Part shown: piece by piece, positions 34,071-44,299 of the stretch
How positions within the stretch are numbered: the stretch's first letter is position 1
How the letters are laid out: each line of letters starts with the position of its first letter
Source: Ichthyophis bannanicus
Lineage: Eukaryota > Chordata > Amphibia > Gymnophiona > Ichthyophiidae
Direction: 5' to 3'
DNA length: 64,000 bases
NCBI GenBank assembly: GCA_033557465.1
Contig: CM066033.1
Span: forward strand, 593,370,438-593,434,437
Program-made: the position numbers and the translations under genes
Notes under the pieces: model-generated
Databases searched by the model: none
Seen by the model: only the letters and a program-made list of their open reading frames with translations
Told to the model about the DNA's origin: nothing

Positions 34071-34152
34071 CCCACCCACCTCCCCTAGGAGTTGTATCTC
34101 TCTATCTATCTTTCCTTTCCCTCTCTCTCTCTTTGTCTCAGCTTTAAAACTT

Positions 34153-34341
34153 GAACTGGAGAGAGGCAGTTGGGAAAGGCGGGAAGGCAGCACGCAGGCG
34201 CTGTGGGATGCTCCCAAAAGCTTTCTGATTGGATGCTGGGGAGCATTCCCGCGCAGGCTCCGTCGGTACCGACGATACCCATATGTGAAGACTTATTCCT
34301 GCTGTTCCCAGAGATCACCTGTTACAGGTAAGTAACTGTGC
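34153..34341. repeat. DIRS-C2 right inverted terminal repeat
   Basis: 34153-34316 is the inverse of 27453-27617. The final 25 bp (CACCTGTTACAGGTAAGTAAC ...) occur only at the right end and in the complementary region. Includes CAG|GTAAGT, a perfect splice-donor match. A run of about 25 T follows outside the element at ~34359-34383. Confidence 0.87.
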
Positions 34342-34358
34342 TTTTTGTGTGGTGGTGG

Positions 34359-34390
<32 letters not shown>

Positions 34391-34429
34391 GAGGCAATCA
34401 CATGGTGTGGAATGTCACATCTGCACAGG

Positions 34430-34602
34430 ACTGTGGACAGAAGAAACTGGGGTAGCAAAGAGCAGGCTGGTGATGGCAGGAGCTGGATCAGAGGTGCGGG
34501 AAGACTTCAGAGATTTCCATTGGCTTGAGAAGGACTCTGCACACACCAGGCACAGGACATCGCCATCAAGTATAGTTTTATGGAGCTGTGTATCTACAGA
34601 GA
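34430..34602 (-). repeat. DIRS-D left-side terminal repeat
   Basis: Inverse partner of 20908-21060: the reverse complement reads CTTGATGGCGATGTCCTGTG and GTGTGTGCAGAGTCCTTCTC. It is followed on the + strand by TATGGAGCTGTGTATCTACA, which matches the left-end half of D's complementary region. It places D's 5' end beyond DIRS-C2. Confidence 0.62.
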
Positions 34603-35429
34603 AACAACTGTTTAGCTGTAGAAAAAAGACTGGCTCAAAATTGTCTCCTACCCTTTGTGTGCAGAAATACTTGTGTTGGCCACAGCACAGTTTACCTTTT
34701 ACTCATATCGTGAAAAATGGCAGGGGAGGAAAAATAAACTTGGGGTTTTCATTTCAGAAAAGCCGGAGTGTAGTTTCAGCAGGCATATTTTGCTCTGCTT
34801 TAAAGCAGGTACTAATATATATGTGTATGCTGAGAATGACTCTATTCCCACTGCTAGCATGGTTTCATCTTGAAAATGAGTTTATTGTACCTGTGGAACT
34901 GCATGGCCTGCATGGGGATTTAAAAATAGCTCTATAAATCTTGCAGGAGTTAATGCTGTATCGACATGAACTGAAACAATTTTTGGCCTTGTAGAGCAAC
35001 TTTTTTTCAGTGTTAGCCCTATGGTGTGAAAGGTTTATAATACATTTGATGCACTCCATGCTGATGCTGTGACATATTTTCTTTTCTTGTGTCTACTTCA
35101 CAAGAATCCCACAGATATTTCTGAGAATTTTCCTTGTGGAATTTGGAAAATCTTCACATCTGCATTTGGAAGAGCATGTGAGAGACCCGCTTACCTTATT
35201 TAATGTGCTTTACAAAAAAACTGATTTTTCAGTTGTGTCTTGCCTTACAAATATTTTGAAAATGGCAACCATTGGGAGTGATTTCAGAATTAAAATAGAA
35301 ATTATATATGTTTGATAGTACAGTCAGGGCAGAAGTGAGAGAGGTGTATGTGGAATGGTGTCTGCCTTACATGTTTGCAAGGTGTCCAAAGAAATAATGT
35401 TTGGGCCTCGAGTATACTTCAAACATATA
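34603..35429. other. Unassigned non-coding stretch
   Basis: AT-rich sequence between DIRS-D and DIRS-E. No ORF, exon or repeat family recognised; it may be original intron. Confidence 0.4.
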
Positions 35430-35639
35430 ATATGTGGACAAGCAGGATATAGTGATCCGCTCAGAAGGTGATATCATCCCTGACAGCACTGGATCGTAGG
35501 CCTCTTCCCAGACCCCAGAAAGATCTAAAGTTTTTTTGAGCCTTTCATCTTCTGCCAATGCTCCCCCTACTCCAATCTGTTTTTCTCCATATAGTGGAAT
35601 GATCAGTGCTTGCTCCTTTCCAAAATTAGCCAGCCTTTC

Positions 35640-38600
35640 TCCTCACTGTTCAAGAAGCCTGGCTTCAAGGAGAACCCCAGATGCAAATATACTATGTCTT
35701 TTATAGGATGCCCACAATCTGTGTGTCCACTACCTTAGCAAAGCTCATGAAGCCAACTGTACTCTCTGCACCCAGATATTTCCGTGAGCCTGAAAGAGCT
35801 ATGGCCATGTGCTTAAAGACTCCCTTGTGGCAGCCAAAGACAAAATGCCTTTGCCTACCAAGTGCCCAAGATTTTCAGCTGTCTTCCATGGCCTCCAGAG
35901 CTACCACAGGCTGCAGCACAGGTCACCACAGTACAGGCAAATAACTGCCGACTCTGCCAAGCTCCATAGTGCCACCAACTAACACAGAGGCGCCCATGAT
36001 GCTGTTGGTACCGTTAATATTTCTAGTGCTGCATACAGCCTTAACACGACACACAACAGCCCACTAAAACCAGGAACTGGCTGTCAGCACCCACCTCTGT
36101 GCCAGTGCCACATGCAATGACATGATGGTGTGTGCAGGCAGTCACTGTGACAAAGACCACACCAGATCCTCTGCTACCCAAAGCCTCGCTGCCATTCACC
36201 TAATGGCATTGATGGCCACAGGAGGTAACCCAAAATCCTGCAGATGTTGTTACTATTCATCCTTTTTGTCTTTCCCAGAGATCAAATGCAAGACTGTGCC
36301 TTCGTCGCCTAGGCTGTTGCAGACACGCCCATGACAGCAAGTACAGATTCCTTATTGGCAGTAAGATTTCTGCTGAAAATTTGTATAAGGCTATAGATAA
36401 TTGATCCCGACAATCATCCTACTGCTGCCTAGGTCCCAACAGCCCAGTTCTTCATCTGGACCTCTGACCTTGATTTAGACGCCCTAAGCCAAAGTCAGAG
36501 GTCCATGGACCTGGAAACTTTCCTTCCAGTGGTACACAACAATGCAGGCTCAAGGTGACCAGGCTTGCCATTGGACCCTTCACCTACATTCCAGTAACCA
36601 GCTTCTCCTCCAGAAGACTGTCCCTACCCCATATTTTTCAAGAAGTTAGCCAGCACTCTGGATGTAGACTGTGTCACAGCTGATCCTTGCACAAAGGAGC
36701 TGGGTGTCTTAGAGAATCTGGTTACTCAAAGGAAATGCTAGCCATGCAAGCACACACAATCCTAGAAATGCAGAAAGGAAATTGGCAGATGCCTCTTTCT
36801 GTAACCTTCCTATAAGCAGTCATTTGGAGCTCAAGTACTGGGTGTTTTCTTCTCTGGGATTTGACAAACCTCAACTGTCACATCATTTGATCATCATAGA
36901 GCTGGCACTAAGGAGATCATAAGAGTTCTAGAGCACAATTCAACACGCCACTGGAAAAAGTCAACCTCGTTCTGGTTTGGGAGGACATCTTTTCAAGCCA
37001 CTATGCTAAGTTCCAAAATCACGTCCCACCCCTTCATTTTCATATGGTGTGCCCTGTTGGTGGGAGAATGAGGAAAGCACAGACATCTTATAAGATCCAC
37101 ATAAGAATATTTTATACTATCTTGAGGACAGTGGCTATAGTCAGTGCATCAGGACACACTGAAGGACCTCATCTTTGAGAAAAGGCATGCCCAATTGCAT
37201 ATGGGAGGCCCCTTGCACAGATGAGATCCTCTTTGGGGACAAGAGACAAGATAGGGTCAACCTGATCTAGACCGTCAGGCATTGTTGATAGGCTACAACA
37301 CATGAGAGTTTGCCACCAGGCAAAACATGTTACCACCTTATAGATTGCTCAACTACTCCTCAAGGAGGTTTTAGCCGATTTTCATTGACAATCGCAGTGG
37401 AACAAATGGACTATACAGAATGTTGAGATTCTTATCAGAGAGCAAAACCCAGGACTGCTGGACATACTCGGCCTAAACCTACAGCTGCCTTCTGACTACA
37501 CCTTCATTCCAGTGGGAAAGTGCTACTTTACTGGTGCATGGGGGCACATCACTACATTTTATGTATAGTGCACCAGGGATACTGAATCAACTTCCATTGT
37601 CTTCCACCATGAAAACCATGCTCAGCCCAATTTCTGCAACCAAAACATGAGGTCATTCTCAAGGTAGAGATCTCAAAACTCCTGAAAGCCAGGGCCATGG
37701 AGAAGCTTCAAGAAGTAGGTTCTCTCAGAGGTATTTCCTGCTCTTTGACATTTCTTCCCAGGTCCAGAGCGAGTGCAATTACTCTGCTAGTGTGGAACCT
37801 CATTGCTACCAAATCAACCTCGGTGAAGTCTATCCTGAGGCTCCTTAGCCATATGACTTCAACAGTGTGTGTTCTTCCCTTTGCTAGGCTAGATATGCGT
37901 CCATTGAAATGGACTTCTGCAATCACTGGAACCAGCATCTATAACTGCAGACACATTGTGTCCCTATTGCAGAGCTTGTTAATTTCCCCCTCTACTAGTA
38001 GATAGACCTCCTCAATATATATTCTCCAGAAAACCTTTTTTGCTAACCACAACCATGGCTGGTGTTGACAAACGATATATCAAGTCCAGAATGGGTAGCA
38101 CATCTGGTATTCCTCAGAACTACAAGGCCTTTGGTCCTCCATGAAATGCTCATTTCACATTAACCTGCTGAAGCTACAGGTAGTATACTGTGCCATTGGG
38201 GTCTTCAGCAGACACATCACCAACAGGGTTCTGTGCATAGAGACACACAATCAGGTAGTCATACTCTGCCTCAGCAAACAAAGTGGCCAACTCTACATAG
38301 AGGCACAGCACATCTGGATGTATACCAGATAAGTGGGCTCCTCCCTTGTTACAACCTACCTTAACAGGAGAAGAAAATGTCCTGGTAGAGATCAACTCGG
38401 TCACCAAATCAATCCATCACTGGACAGTCAGATGGCTACTCAACTGCTCTGCCTATGGGAGAACCCAATCATCGACCTCTTTGCAGATACCAACAACGCA
38501 AAGTGTCTGCTCTTCTATATTGGTACCTCGGCCTAATGGCCTGACTAGGGTACCTTCTCAATTCACTAGGGACATTATCTAGTCTATGCTTAACGACCAT

Positions 38601-39445
38601 TTGCTCTCATTGGCAAGGTCCTTAAAGACTGTAGAGGACAGGGCCAAGGTAGACCTCATTGCCCCTTAGTGCCCTTGCTAGCCATGGTTCATCTGGCTAC
38701 TTGAACTGTCTGTTATAAAACTCTAGTGCCTGTCCTTTCAGTCAACCCTATTTCAGTGGCCATCCAAGAAGTGTGACTTGCTTCCAGATGTGTTTCCACC
38801 CACAAGTGGTGCAACCTTTAAATGACGGAGAGTCTCCGTGTGATATAGAGTCAGAACATTGGACCCCTTTTCCTGCCCAGTGGGCCTCCTACTTCAGTAC
38901 CTCCCGGAGCTGTCGCAGTTGAGGATATAAAGAGGAAGGGTCTTTCTGTAAACAAGCAATTGAGAGTCCCTGCCATGGTCATTCTTCGTTGGTTGCTTTT
39001 CTCTGCATTTATACACATCAGTTGAGGATACATGTGGCTTCCATCTCCACTTTCAGCAGAGACAAGGACAGAAAGCTTATATCCATAAAGTTGCTAGTCT
39101 CCAGATTCTTCAAAGGCCTCTTGAATCTCAGTTCTCCAATACAGGCACCGCCACTGTTATAGGACCTCACTCTTGTGCTACAATAGCTCACAACGGCCCT
39201 GTTCAAAACCATGGCATTTGTCTCCAATTCTCCACTTGGAAGACACTTTTCCCCATGGTCATTCTCTCAGCTAGACATGTCTGTGAACTCTGGGCACTGG
39301 TCTACTACCCACCATATAAGTAGTTCTGTCCAGACAAGATTGTCCTCTGCAGGCACCCTCAGATTTGTGCAAACACTTTTTGCCAATTCCTTCCCAGTCA
39401 TCTTATGCCTTCCGAAGACCAAAGAGATCCGCCAGGGTGCATAAC
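35640..39445 (+). pseudogene. DIRS-E gag/RT/RNase H/YR remnants
   Basis: Readable islands: FKKPGF at the expected gag start (near 35650); LRLLSHMTSTVCVLPFARL with MRPLKW (near 37830-37915), matching LLGHMASTVHVVPYACL in C2; LCIETHNQVVILCLSKQSGQ (near 38230-38300), matching the RNase H block; IIDLFADTNNAKCLLFY (near 38465-38520); and LSARHVCELWALVYYPPY (near 39265-39320), matching the YR arginine block. No long frame survives and most catalytic residues are unreadable. Confidence 0.62.
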
Positions 39446-39481
39446 TTTGTCTCTTGCCCTAACAGACTAGGCCAAAATACT

Positions 39482-39590
39482 CAGTGTGTTCCTTTTGAGT
39501 CATTGCGACTCCTGGTGACCCAGTAGCTCCTGGGGTTTCTTGGCAGTGTGACCAGAAGTAGGTTGCTAGGCCTTTCTTCCGAGGCAGTGG
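39482..39590 (+). mobile_element. RTE-related or SINE fragment
   Basis: Contains TTTGAGTCATTGCGACTCCT, GGTGACCCAGTAGCTCC and TTGCTAGGCCTTTCTTCCGA. This resembles the 3' region of the RTE family here (GAGTCGGAGTCGACTCATGG, CGACCC at ~55225). Could be a SINE that borrowed the RTE tail. Short and diverged. Confidence 0.4.
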
Positions 39591-39794
39591 AGAGTTAAAT
39601 GAACAGATTAGGCCAACTGGTGTCAAAACGTCTACATGAATCTCTGAGTACTTGCTCTTCTGCTACAATCAAGTCTCATTCAAATCCCTCCCCTGCCTCC
39701 CCCCTCCCAAGTTCTGTCCATGCCTACCAGCCAAGGACAATGGTTACCATGCTGGCAAATCTACAGTTCACTTCTCTGAAAGAAATATAAAGAG

Positions 39795-40021
39795 CAGCCA
39801 CACTAGTGGTTAGAGCACTGGCTTGGGAACCCAGAGACCAGGGTTTGATTCCCACTAGTATTCCTTGTGGCCTTGGGCAAGTCACTTAACCCTCCATTGC
39901 TCAGAAAAATCCAAGTTATCAATGTCCCTGTTTAATGTATGTTTACCAAGTTTAAGTTACAATGTAAACCGCTTTGATTGACATGATAAAGCGGTATAAA
40001 AAACTGCTAAATAAATAAATT
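39795..40021 (+). mobile_element. tRNA-derived CORE-SINE with L2-type tail
   Basis: The head carries A box-like TAGTGGTTAGAGCA and B box-like GGTTTGATTCC. The central part has CTTGGGCAAGTCACTTAACC, the CORE (MIR-like) motif. The tail ACAATGTAAACCGCTTTGAT, AAAGCGGTATAAAAAACTGC and AAATAAATAAAT is shared with L2 LINEs, the likely source of its mobilising enzyme. It lies in the 3' part of DIRS-E. Confidence 0.85.
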
Positions 40022-40302
40022 GCTTAGTATTGTTTAGACTTGTTCAATTCAACTGCCTCTTTATTTGGAAATGCTGTCCTCTAAAGCTCTCTGAATGCCT
40101 CAGCCTCCCAAAAGCACAATCTGTATTTTACATTACCTTCAATCATCTGAGGGCCACACTTGCACAGATACTGCACACAGTCCTCTAGCTGTTCAGTCAC
40201 CTTCTGTGCAGATCACTTATTCTGCTATCCATGGAGAATCCCTGTCACAGGTAAGAAACTTAACTTTCTCATTTTCTGATCTGATTATTTTCTGTTTTCT
40301 AG

Positions 40303-40526
40303 GCATTAGTTGGTTTCTCAGATTACCAGATTTTCCAGGAACTAATCAGAGGCAGAGAAGACCACTCGTTCTATAAGAACTGTATCTCTCAGATGTTGCG
40401 AATGGTGATGGAAGAGGGCTGTAGCACCCAGAAGCAGGTATTGATGTACCTAGGAGAACGCTTCAGAGTGAAACTCAATCTCCCAGACTGGTATTCAGAT
40501 GAGCAGGCTGCGGAGTTTCTTCTAAC
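40303..40526 (+). CDS. POLR1B: POLR1B exon: RNA polymerase I second-largest subunit, internal exon
   Basis: 224 bp, open throughout, flanked by TTATTTTCTGTTTTCTAG and AC|GTAAGC splice sites. It encodes [17 protein letters not shown], then [35 protein letters not shown] and ends EFLLT, with the last codon split after two bases. I recognise this as the N-terminal third of RPA135/POLR1B, in the protrusion/lobe region of the Rpb2-like fold. The subunit forms one wall of the rDNA-transcribing polymerase I in the nucleolus. The next exon in the window completes the split codon and continues the protein. The flanks are DIRS-E (39 bp upstream) and DIRS-F (74 bp downstream). Recognition is from memory of the family. 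Confidence 0.87.
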
Positions 40527-40600
40527 GTAAGCAAGCTTGTTTGGAGTTGGTTTTTGGTTATCTTTTTCACTTCAGGTACAAGCTCTCTCTGATTCTGGCT

Positions 40601-40768
40601 GTTCTCCGGGAACAAGCAGGAAGTCAGTCCTCACATACGTGTGACATCTGTGCTGACGGAGCCTGTGCGGTAGCTTCTTCTCAGCTTTCAAAAAAAGCCT
40701 TTGGAAGGTGCACCATGCATGTGCAGTCCCCTTCCCGCCCAAGGGTGCCATCTTGCCTCATTCTCCTT
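40601..40768. repeat. DIRS-F left inverted terminal repeat
   Basis: Inversely repeated at ~46633-46796; shared strings include GACGGAGCCTGTGCGGTAGC, AGCCTTTGGAAGGTGCA and CCGCCCAAGGGTGCCAT. Confidence 0.8.
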
Positions 40769-41016
40769 TTTTCTGCAGAACCCACCTGACATATGTCTTT
40801 TTTTCCCGGAAAAAGTGTTAGTTTTTCTCTTGGTTTTTCTTTCTCCGGTCACATACTGATTCCCTTTCCCACCCCTGAGCTCGCTTGCCATGGCATCACA
40901 TCTCGGGTTCATTCTTATTCTTTTTCCCTTTGAGAGCTTCTTGACTGGCTTCGTGCCTTATTTTTGTCCCTGGCTGGACGGAGGTTTTTGACCTCGTAGG
41001 GGCCATTTTTCCCACC

Positions 41017-43385
41017 ATGGCCTCGGCCAATGCCTTTAAAAAGTTGTGATTGATGCACCAGAACCATGTTGCGCACCGACCCACATGACTGCTGTCTCCA
41101 ATGCCTAGGGCCAGATCTTGACCACTTGGACTGTGGTCTCTGGAAAAAGATGACCTCCAAGGCCATCAAGAGCCGTCAGCAGCAGCGGGTGTCCTCTTTT
41201 CCATAAGACAGACTGTGCACTGGAGTCTCTGGTGACGCCATGCTCCAGGGCTGCCTCCGGAACTCCGGGGAGACCTGGCTGCCTTGGAACCCTGAGGCCG
41301 TGGGTCCTCAAGCCAGACCCCGGAGGAAGAGACCAAGAAGAGCCGGAAACCCTTGAAGACAGCGTCAGATGATGCGCCTGGGAAAGTGGACAAGTCCCAC
41401 TGGTTCCAGACTCGCAGTAATCTCTTAAGAGTCTGAGGGGAAGGAGTGGGAGCAACCAAAATACCCCAACGGGAATCGTCGGCATCTGGCAACTGGCCTC
41501 AGACCTTCAAGGCCATCCTGGTCGAAGACTTCCCCTTGACAGAGCTAGCATCTGACCAGAGCCCCTTGGTGACCACGCCGAAGGCTGTAGAGCCATCTGG
41601 CCTCGAGACCAGGATGGTGGCCTTGGAGAACAGTCTATCTGCCTTCATGACCCATCAGCAGGCTCTGCCCAGTTCTGCCGGGTCATCACTCCCAACTACT
41701 AGGCCCTTGACCTCAAGGAGCTCTCCGGATGTCGAGCCGATCCTCAAGCACCACCAGCCTCGAAAGATCCCTCTGCATCAGTCCTAATCCTCGAGACTGA
41801 GGTCATCCCCCAATGAGTGCCTGCAGCTTTGACTGCAGGGACTCTGGTGACCAGGTGCGTTTGGCTCAGGGCATGACCCCAGAGCATGGGCTACCCTCAA
41901 CACCTCCACAGACTATGAGACTAGGAGATAGAGGATGACGAGTCCCTGGATACTCATTGGCACCAGGACGTGCCCTCTGACTCGTCTTCCCCTGAAACCC
42001 AATGTTAGTCCCCACCTGAGGACATGGCTTTCCTAGACTTTGTGCGGTATATGGCCAAGGCACTGGTCTTCGAGATGGACTCGGAGGACCCTTGTCCAGA
42101 TCCTCTAGTAAGATTCCCCCCCCCCCCCCTTCCCACCAAAGGAGGCATTCAGAATGCCTGTTCCCCTGATCCTGGAACAACTGCTCCTCTGCATGTGGGA
42201 GACCCCACCTCATACCGCTGCGGCCCGTCCATTTTAATCAGAAAAAAACTTTGTATCAGTTCATGACAGTGTATGTTTTACCTAGCTGTGAAAAGGCTGC
42301 TCTGAATTTTCCACAAACGACAAATGATACGACGTGTCACGTTTCGGGGTCCATTCAGTTTTCCCCTGCTTCAGGTTCAGTCGTCAAAGAGTGTAGTCCA
42401 ACCTTTGTCGTTTGTGGAAATTTCAGAGCAGCCTTTTCACAGCTAAGTAAAACATATGCTGCCATGAACTGATACAAAGTTTTTTTCTGATTAAAATGGA
42501 CGGGCCGCAGTGGTATAAGGTGATGTCCTCTTTACTGTGACGGCTATTCAACAAAAAAAATAGTATGAAATTTGATTAGTGGTTTACTTTATAGACCAGG
42601 TTTCTTATTATAGATTAGGTTTTTGACCTGGTTGGGCATTTTTGTATTTTTTTGTGGGAGACCCCGGCATTGGTGCCTATAGTGAGCAGCGGCTGGACTC
42701 GCATCAGTCTGCCAGAGCCCCAGCTTCCAGAAAGCACAGTTGCCACACAACTCCATGGTGGTGAAGTCTGCCATGCGTCACCTTAAGAGCCAAAAGATGC
42801 ACTCCTCAGTGCTCCCAGGTAAGGAGGCCCCGCGCCTTGGAAATCCTGGGCAGAAAGTGCTACCAGGGCTCGATGGTCATTGGCTGGATCCAGGCATACC
42901 AGTTGTACATGGGAGACCTGGCGAAGGAACTCACGGGGTTCTCAGCTGGTGTCTCTGAGGAACTTTTTCAGTGGTTCTGGATCCTGGCTTCGGGTGTCAG
43001 AGAGTGCTCCAAATTCATGATTCAGGCAGCTAAGAATGCTTTGAATCGGTGGCTAGAGTAGCTGCGGTGGGCATTGGTGCCCAATGCCAGGCTTGACTTC
43101 AGTTCTCCAACCTGGAGCAATGGTTTCAGGACAAATTGGTTGATGTCCCTTGTCAAGACGAGAATCTCTTCAGCTAACCCATGATGGATAAGGCTGCAGA
43201 GTTGGAGTCGGAGTTCCTGGCAAGGACCAGGCTCTCCAAGAAGACTGCTGACTCTTCCCGACAGAAGTCTTCAGGTAAAAAGCCCTTCTACCCAAAGAAG
43301 AGAAGCTTATGGGAATTACGCTCAGTACAAGGACTTCCCAGCTCCCCCACAGAGGCAGATGGCCAAGGGACAAGGACATGACACT
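41017..43385 (+). pseudogene. DIRS-F gag pseudogene, with a foldback insertion
   Basis: ATG at 41017 in CCACCATGG context. The zinc-binding start is readable as TDPHDCCLQCLGPDLDHLDC in a shifted frame. Later blocks: MAFLDFVRYMAKALVFEMD (near 42024) and LCMWETP (near 42190), interrupted by the insertion 42207-42652. It resumes with the conserved QLHGGEVCHAS-type region (VVKSAMRHLKSQKMHSSVLP, near 42755) and a Lys/Ser-rich tail to ~43385. Many frame changes. Confidence 0.68.
42207..42652. mobile_element. Foldback (palindromic) insertion in DIRS-F gag with 13-bp target duplication
   Basis: TGTGGGAGACCCC at 42194-42206 recurs exactly at 42653-42665, flanking a 446-bp insert that splits the gag codons for WETP. 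Bases 42207-~42325 and ~42403-42521 form long inverted arms (ACCTCATACCGCTGCGGCCC, GTCCATTTTAATCAGAAAAA, ACTTTGTATCAGTTCATG), loop about 77 bp. The remaining 130 bp end in TTTTTGTATTTTTT. The long duplication and T-rich end suggest retroposition; the palindrome suggests a DNA element. Class unknown. Confidence 0.75.
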
Positions 43386-43542
43386 TGTAAACCTAAGGCT
43401 CCCAAACTCCAGGCATCAGCTCCTGGTGGGAGCATAGCCTTTCTTCCCCCCAGGAGGCCCAGCCCAGCTGCCCACATAGGGGCGTCTTGTTCTCTATGCC
43501 AACCAATGGCCATCCATAACCATAGACTCCTGGGCACTGCAG

Positions 43543-44175
43543 GTGGTGAAGGAGGGTTACCTCCTCTACCTGATACAGGCACTCCCTCAGTTCTTCCTGG
43601 GAGAGCTCCCCAGAACTCCCCTCCACCAGACCTTACTGCTGCAAGACCTTGCAGGCCTTCTCAAAGACAAGGCGGTGGAACCGGTGCCCACACACCTCGA
43701 GGACAAGGGGTTCTACTCACGGTACTTCCTTGCACCCAAGAGGACTGGAGGCCTCCGGCCCATTCTGAATCTGCGGGACCTAAACAGGTTCCTGGTGGAG
43801 AAGTTCAAAATGCTCTCCCTTGGAACACTGCTGCCATATCTCCAGCCGGGAGACCGGCTATGCTCCTTGGACCTAAAAGATGCATGCAGACACATCCTCA
43901 TCCATCCCAACCACAGGAAATACCTCAGGTTCATGGTGGAAGGCGGCTGCTACCAGTACAGGGTGCTACCCTTTGGGCTGGCCTCCTCACCTAGAGTATT
44001 CTCCAAGTGCCTGATGGTTGCGGCCTACCTTTGTCTCCAGGGAGTCTTTGTCTTCCCCTACCTGGATGACTGGTTCATAAGGGGCCGCATGGTCGCAGAG
44101 GTGCAACATGCAATGGCGTGCACCATCCTTATCCTGCAGCACTTGGAAATCATAGTAAACTACCCAAAGTCCTAA
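43543..44175 (+). pseudogene. DIRS-F reverse transcriptase
   Basis: 211 codons open with RT blocks FLAPKRTGGLRPILNLRDL, CSLDLKDACRHILIHPNHRK, YQYRVLPFGLASSPRVFSKCL and YLDDWFIRG. The catalytic YLDD is intact. It ends at a TAA after YPKS, where copies A and C2 continue (KSNLIPTQSLEF), so the thumb is lost by mutation. The element's RT ORF would begin upstream near 43500. Confidence 0.82.
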
Positions 44176-44299
44176 TCTCCTTCCGACACAGTGTCTGGAG
44201 TTCATAAGGGCAAGGCTGGATACCGTTCAGGCCAAAGCCTTTCTCCCTCTGGACAGGGCCGATCACCTCAGGGCACTTGCCACGGCCATGCCTCCTGCC

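Larger units (their letters stand above)
27452..34341 (+). mobile_element. DIRS-C2: complete-length DIRS-like element, with L2 insert
   Basis: Both termini, internal complementary region, gag, RT, RNase H, MT-like and YR are all present in order. Left end ATCTCCAGGAACAAGCAGG at 27453; right end TTACAGGTAAGTAACTGTGC at ~34322-34341. Minus the L2 at 29239-30502 the element is about 5.6 kb. It inserted into older DIRS-D. Coding regions carry a modest number of stops and frameshifts, so it is moderately young. It is the best reference copy for this family in the window. Confidence 0.9.
17205..34602 (-). mobile_element. DIRS-D: old minus-strand DIRS hosting CR1, RTE and DIRS-C2
   Basis: Composite assembled by reading. 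The outer right end at ~17205-17224 (CAAAGTTGCTTACTTGTAA) and the adjoining terminal repeat at 20908-21060 are separated by CR1. The internal complementary region is at ~21185-21275. YR, RNase H and RT remnants follow on the minus strand up to ~27440. DIRS-C2 occupies 27452-34341. The opposite terminal repeat, ~34430-34602, matches 20908-21060 inversely and ends in TATGGAGCTGTGTATCTACA, matching the complementary region. D is the oldest layer. Confidence 0.68.
35430..40263 (+). mobile_element. DIRS-E: very old DIRS-like element ending 39 bp before a host exon
   Basis: Left end near 35430 (GACAAGCAGGATATAGTGAT, CCGCTCAGAAGGTGATATC). Right end at 40217-40263 (TTATTCTGCTATCCATGGAG, CCCTGTCACAGGTAAGAAAC) resembles the C2 right end. 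The reverse complement of bases just inside the right end (AGCAGAATAAGTGATCTGCA, CAGAAGGTGA) matches the left end, giving an inverted repeat. Coding remnants between are badly decayed. It contains a CORE-SINE and an RTE-related scrap. Confidence 0.66.
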
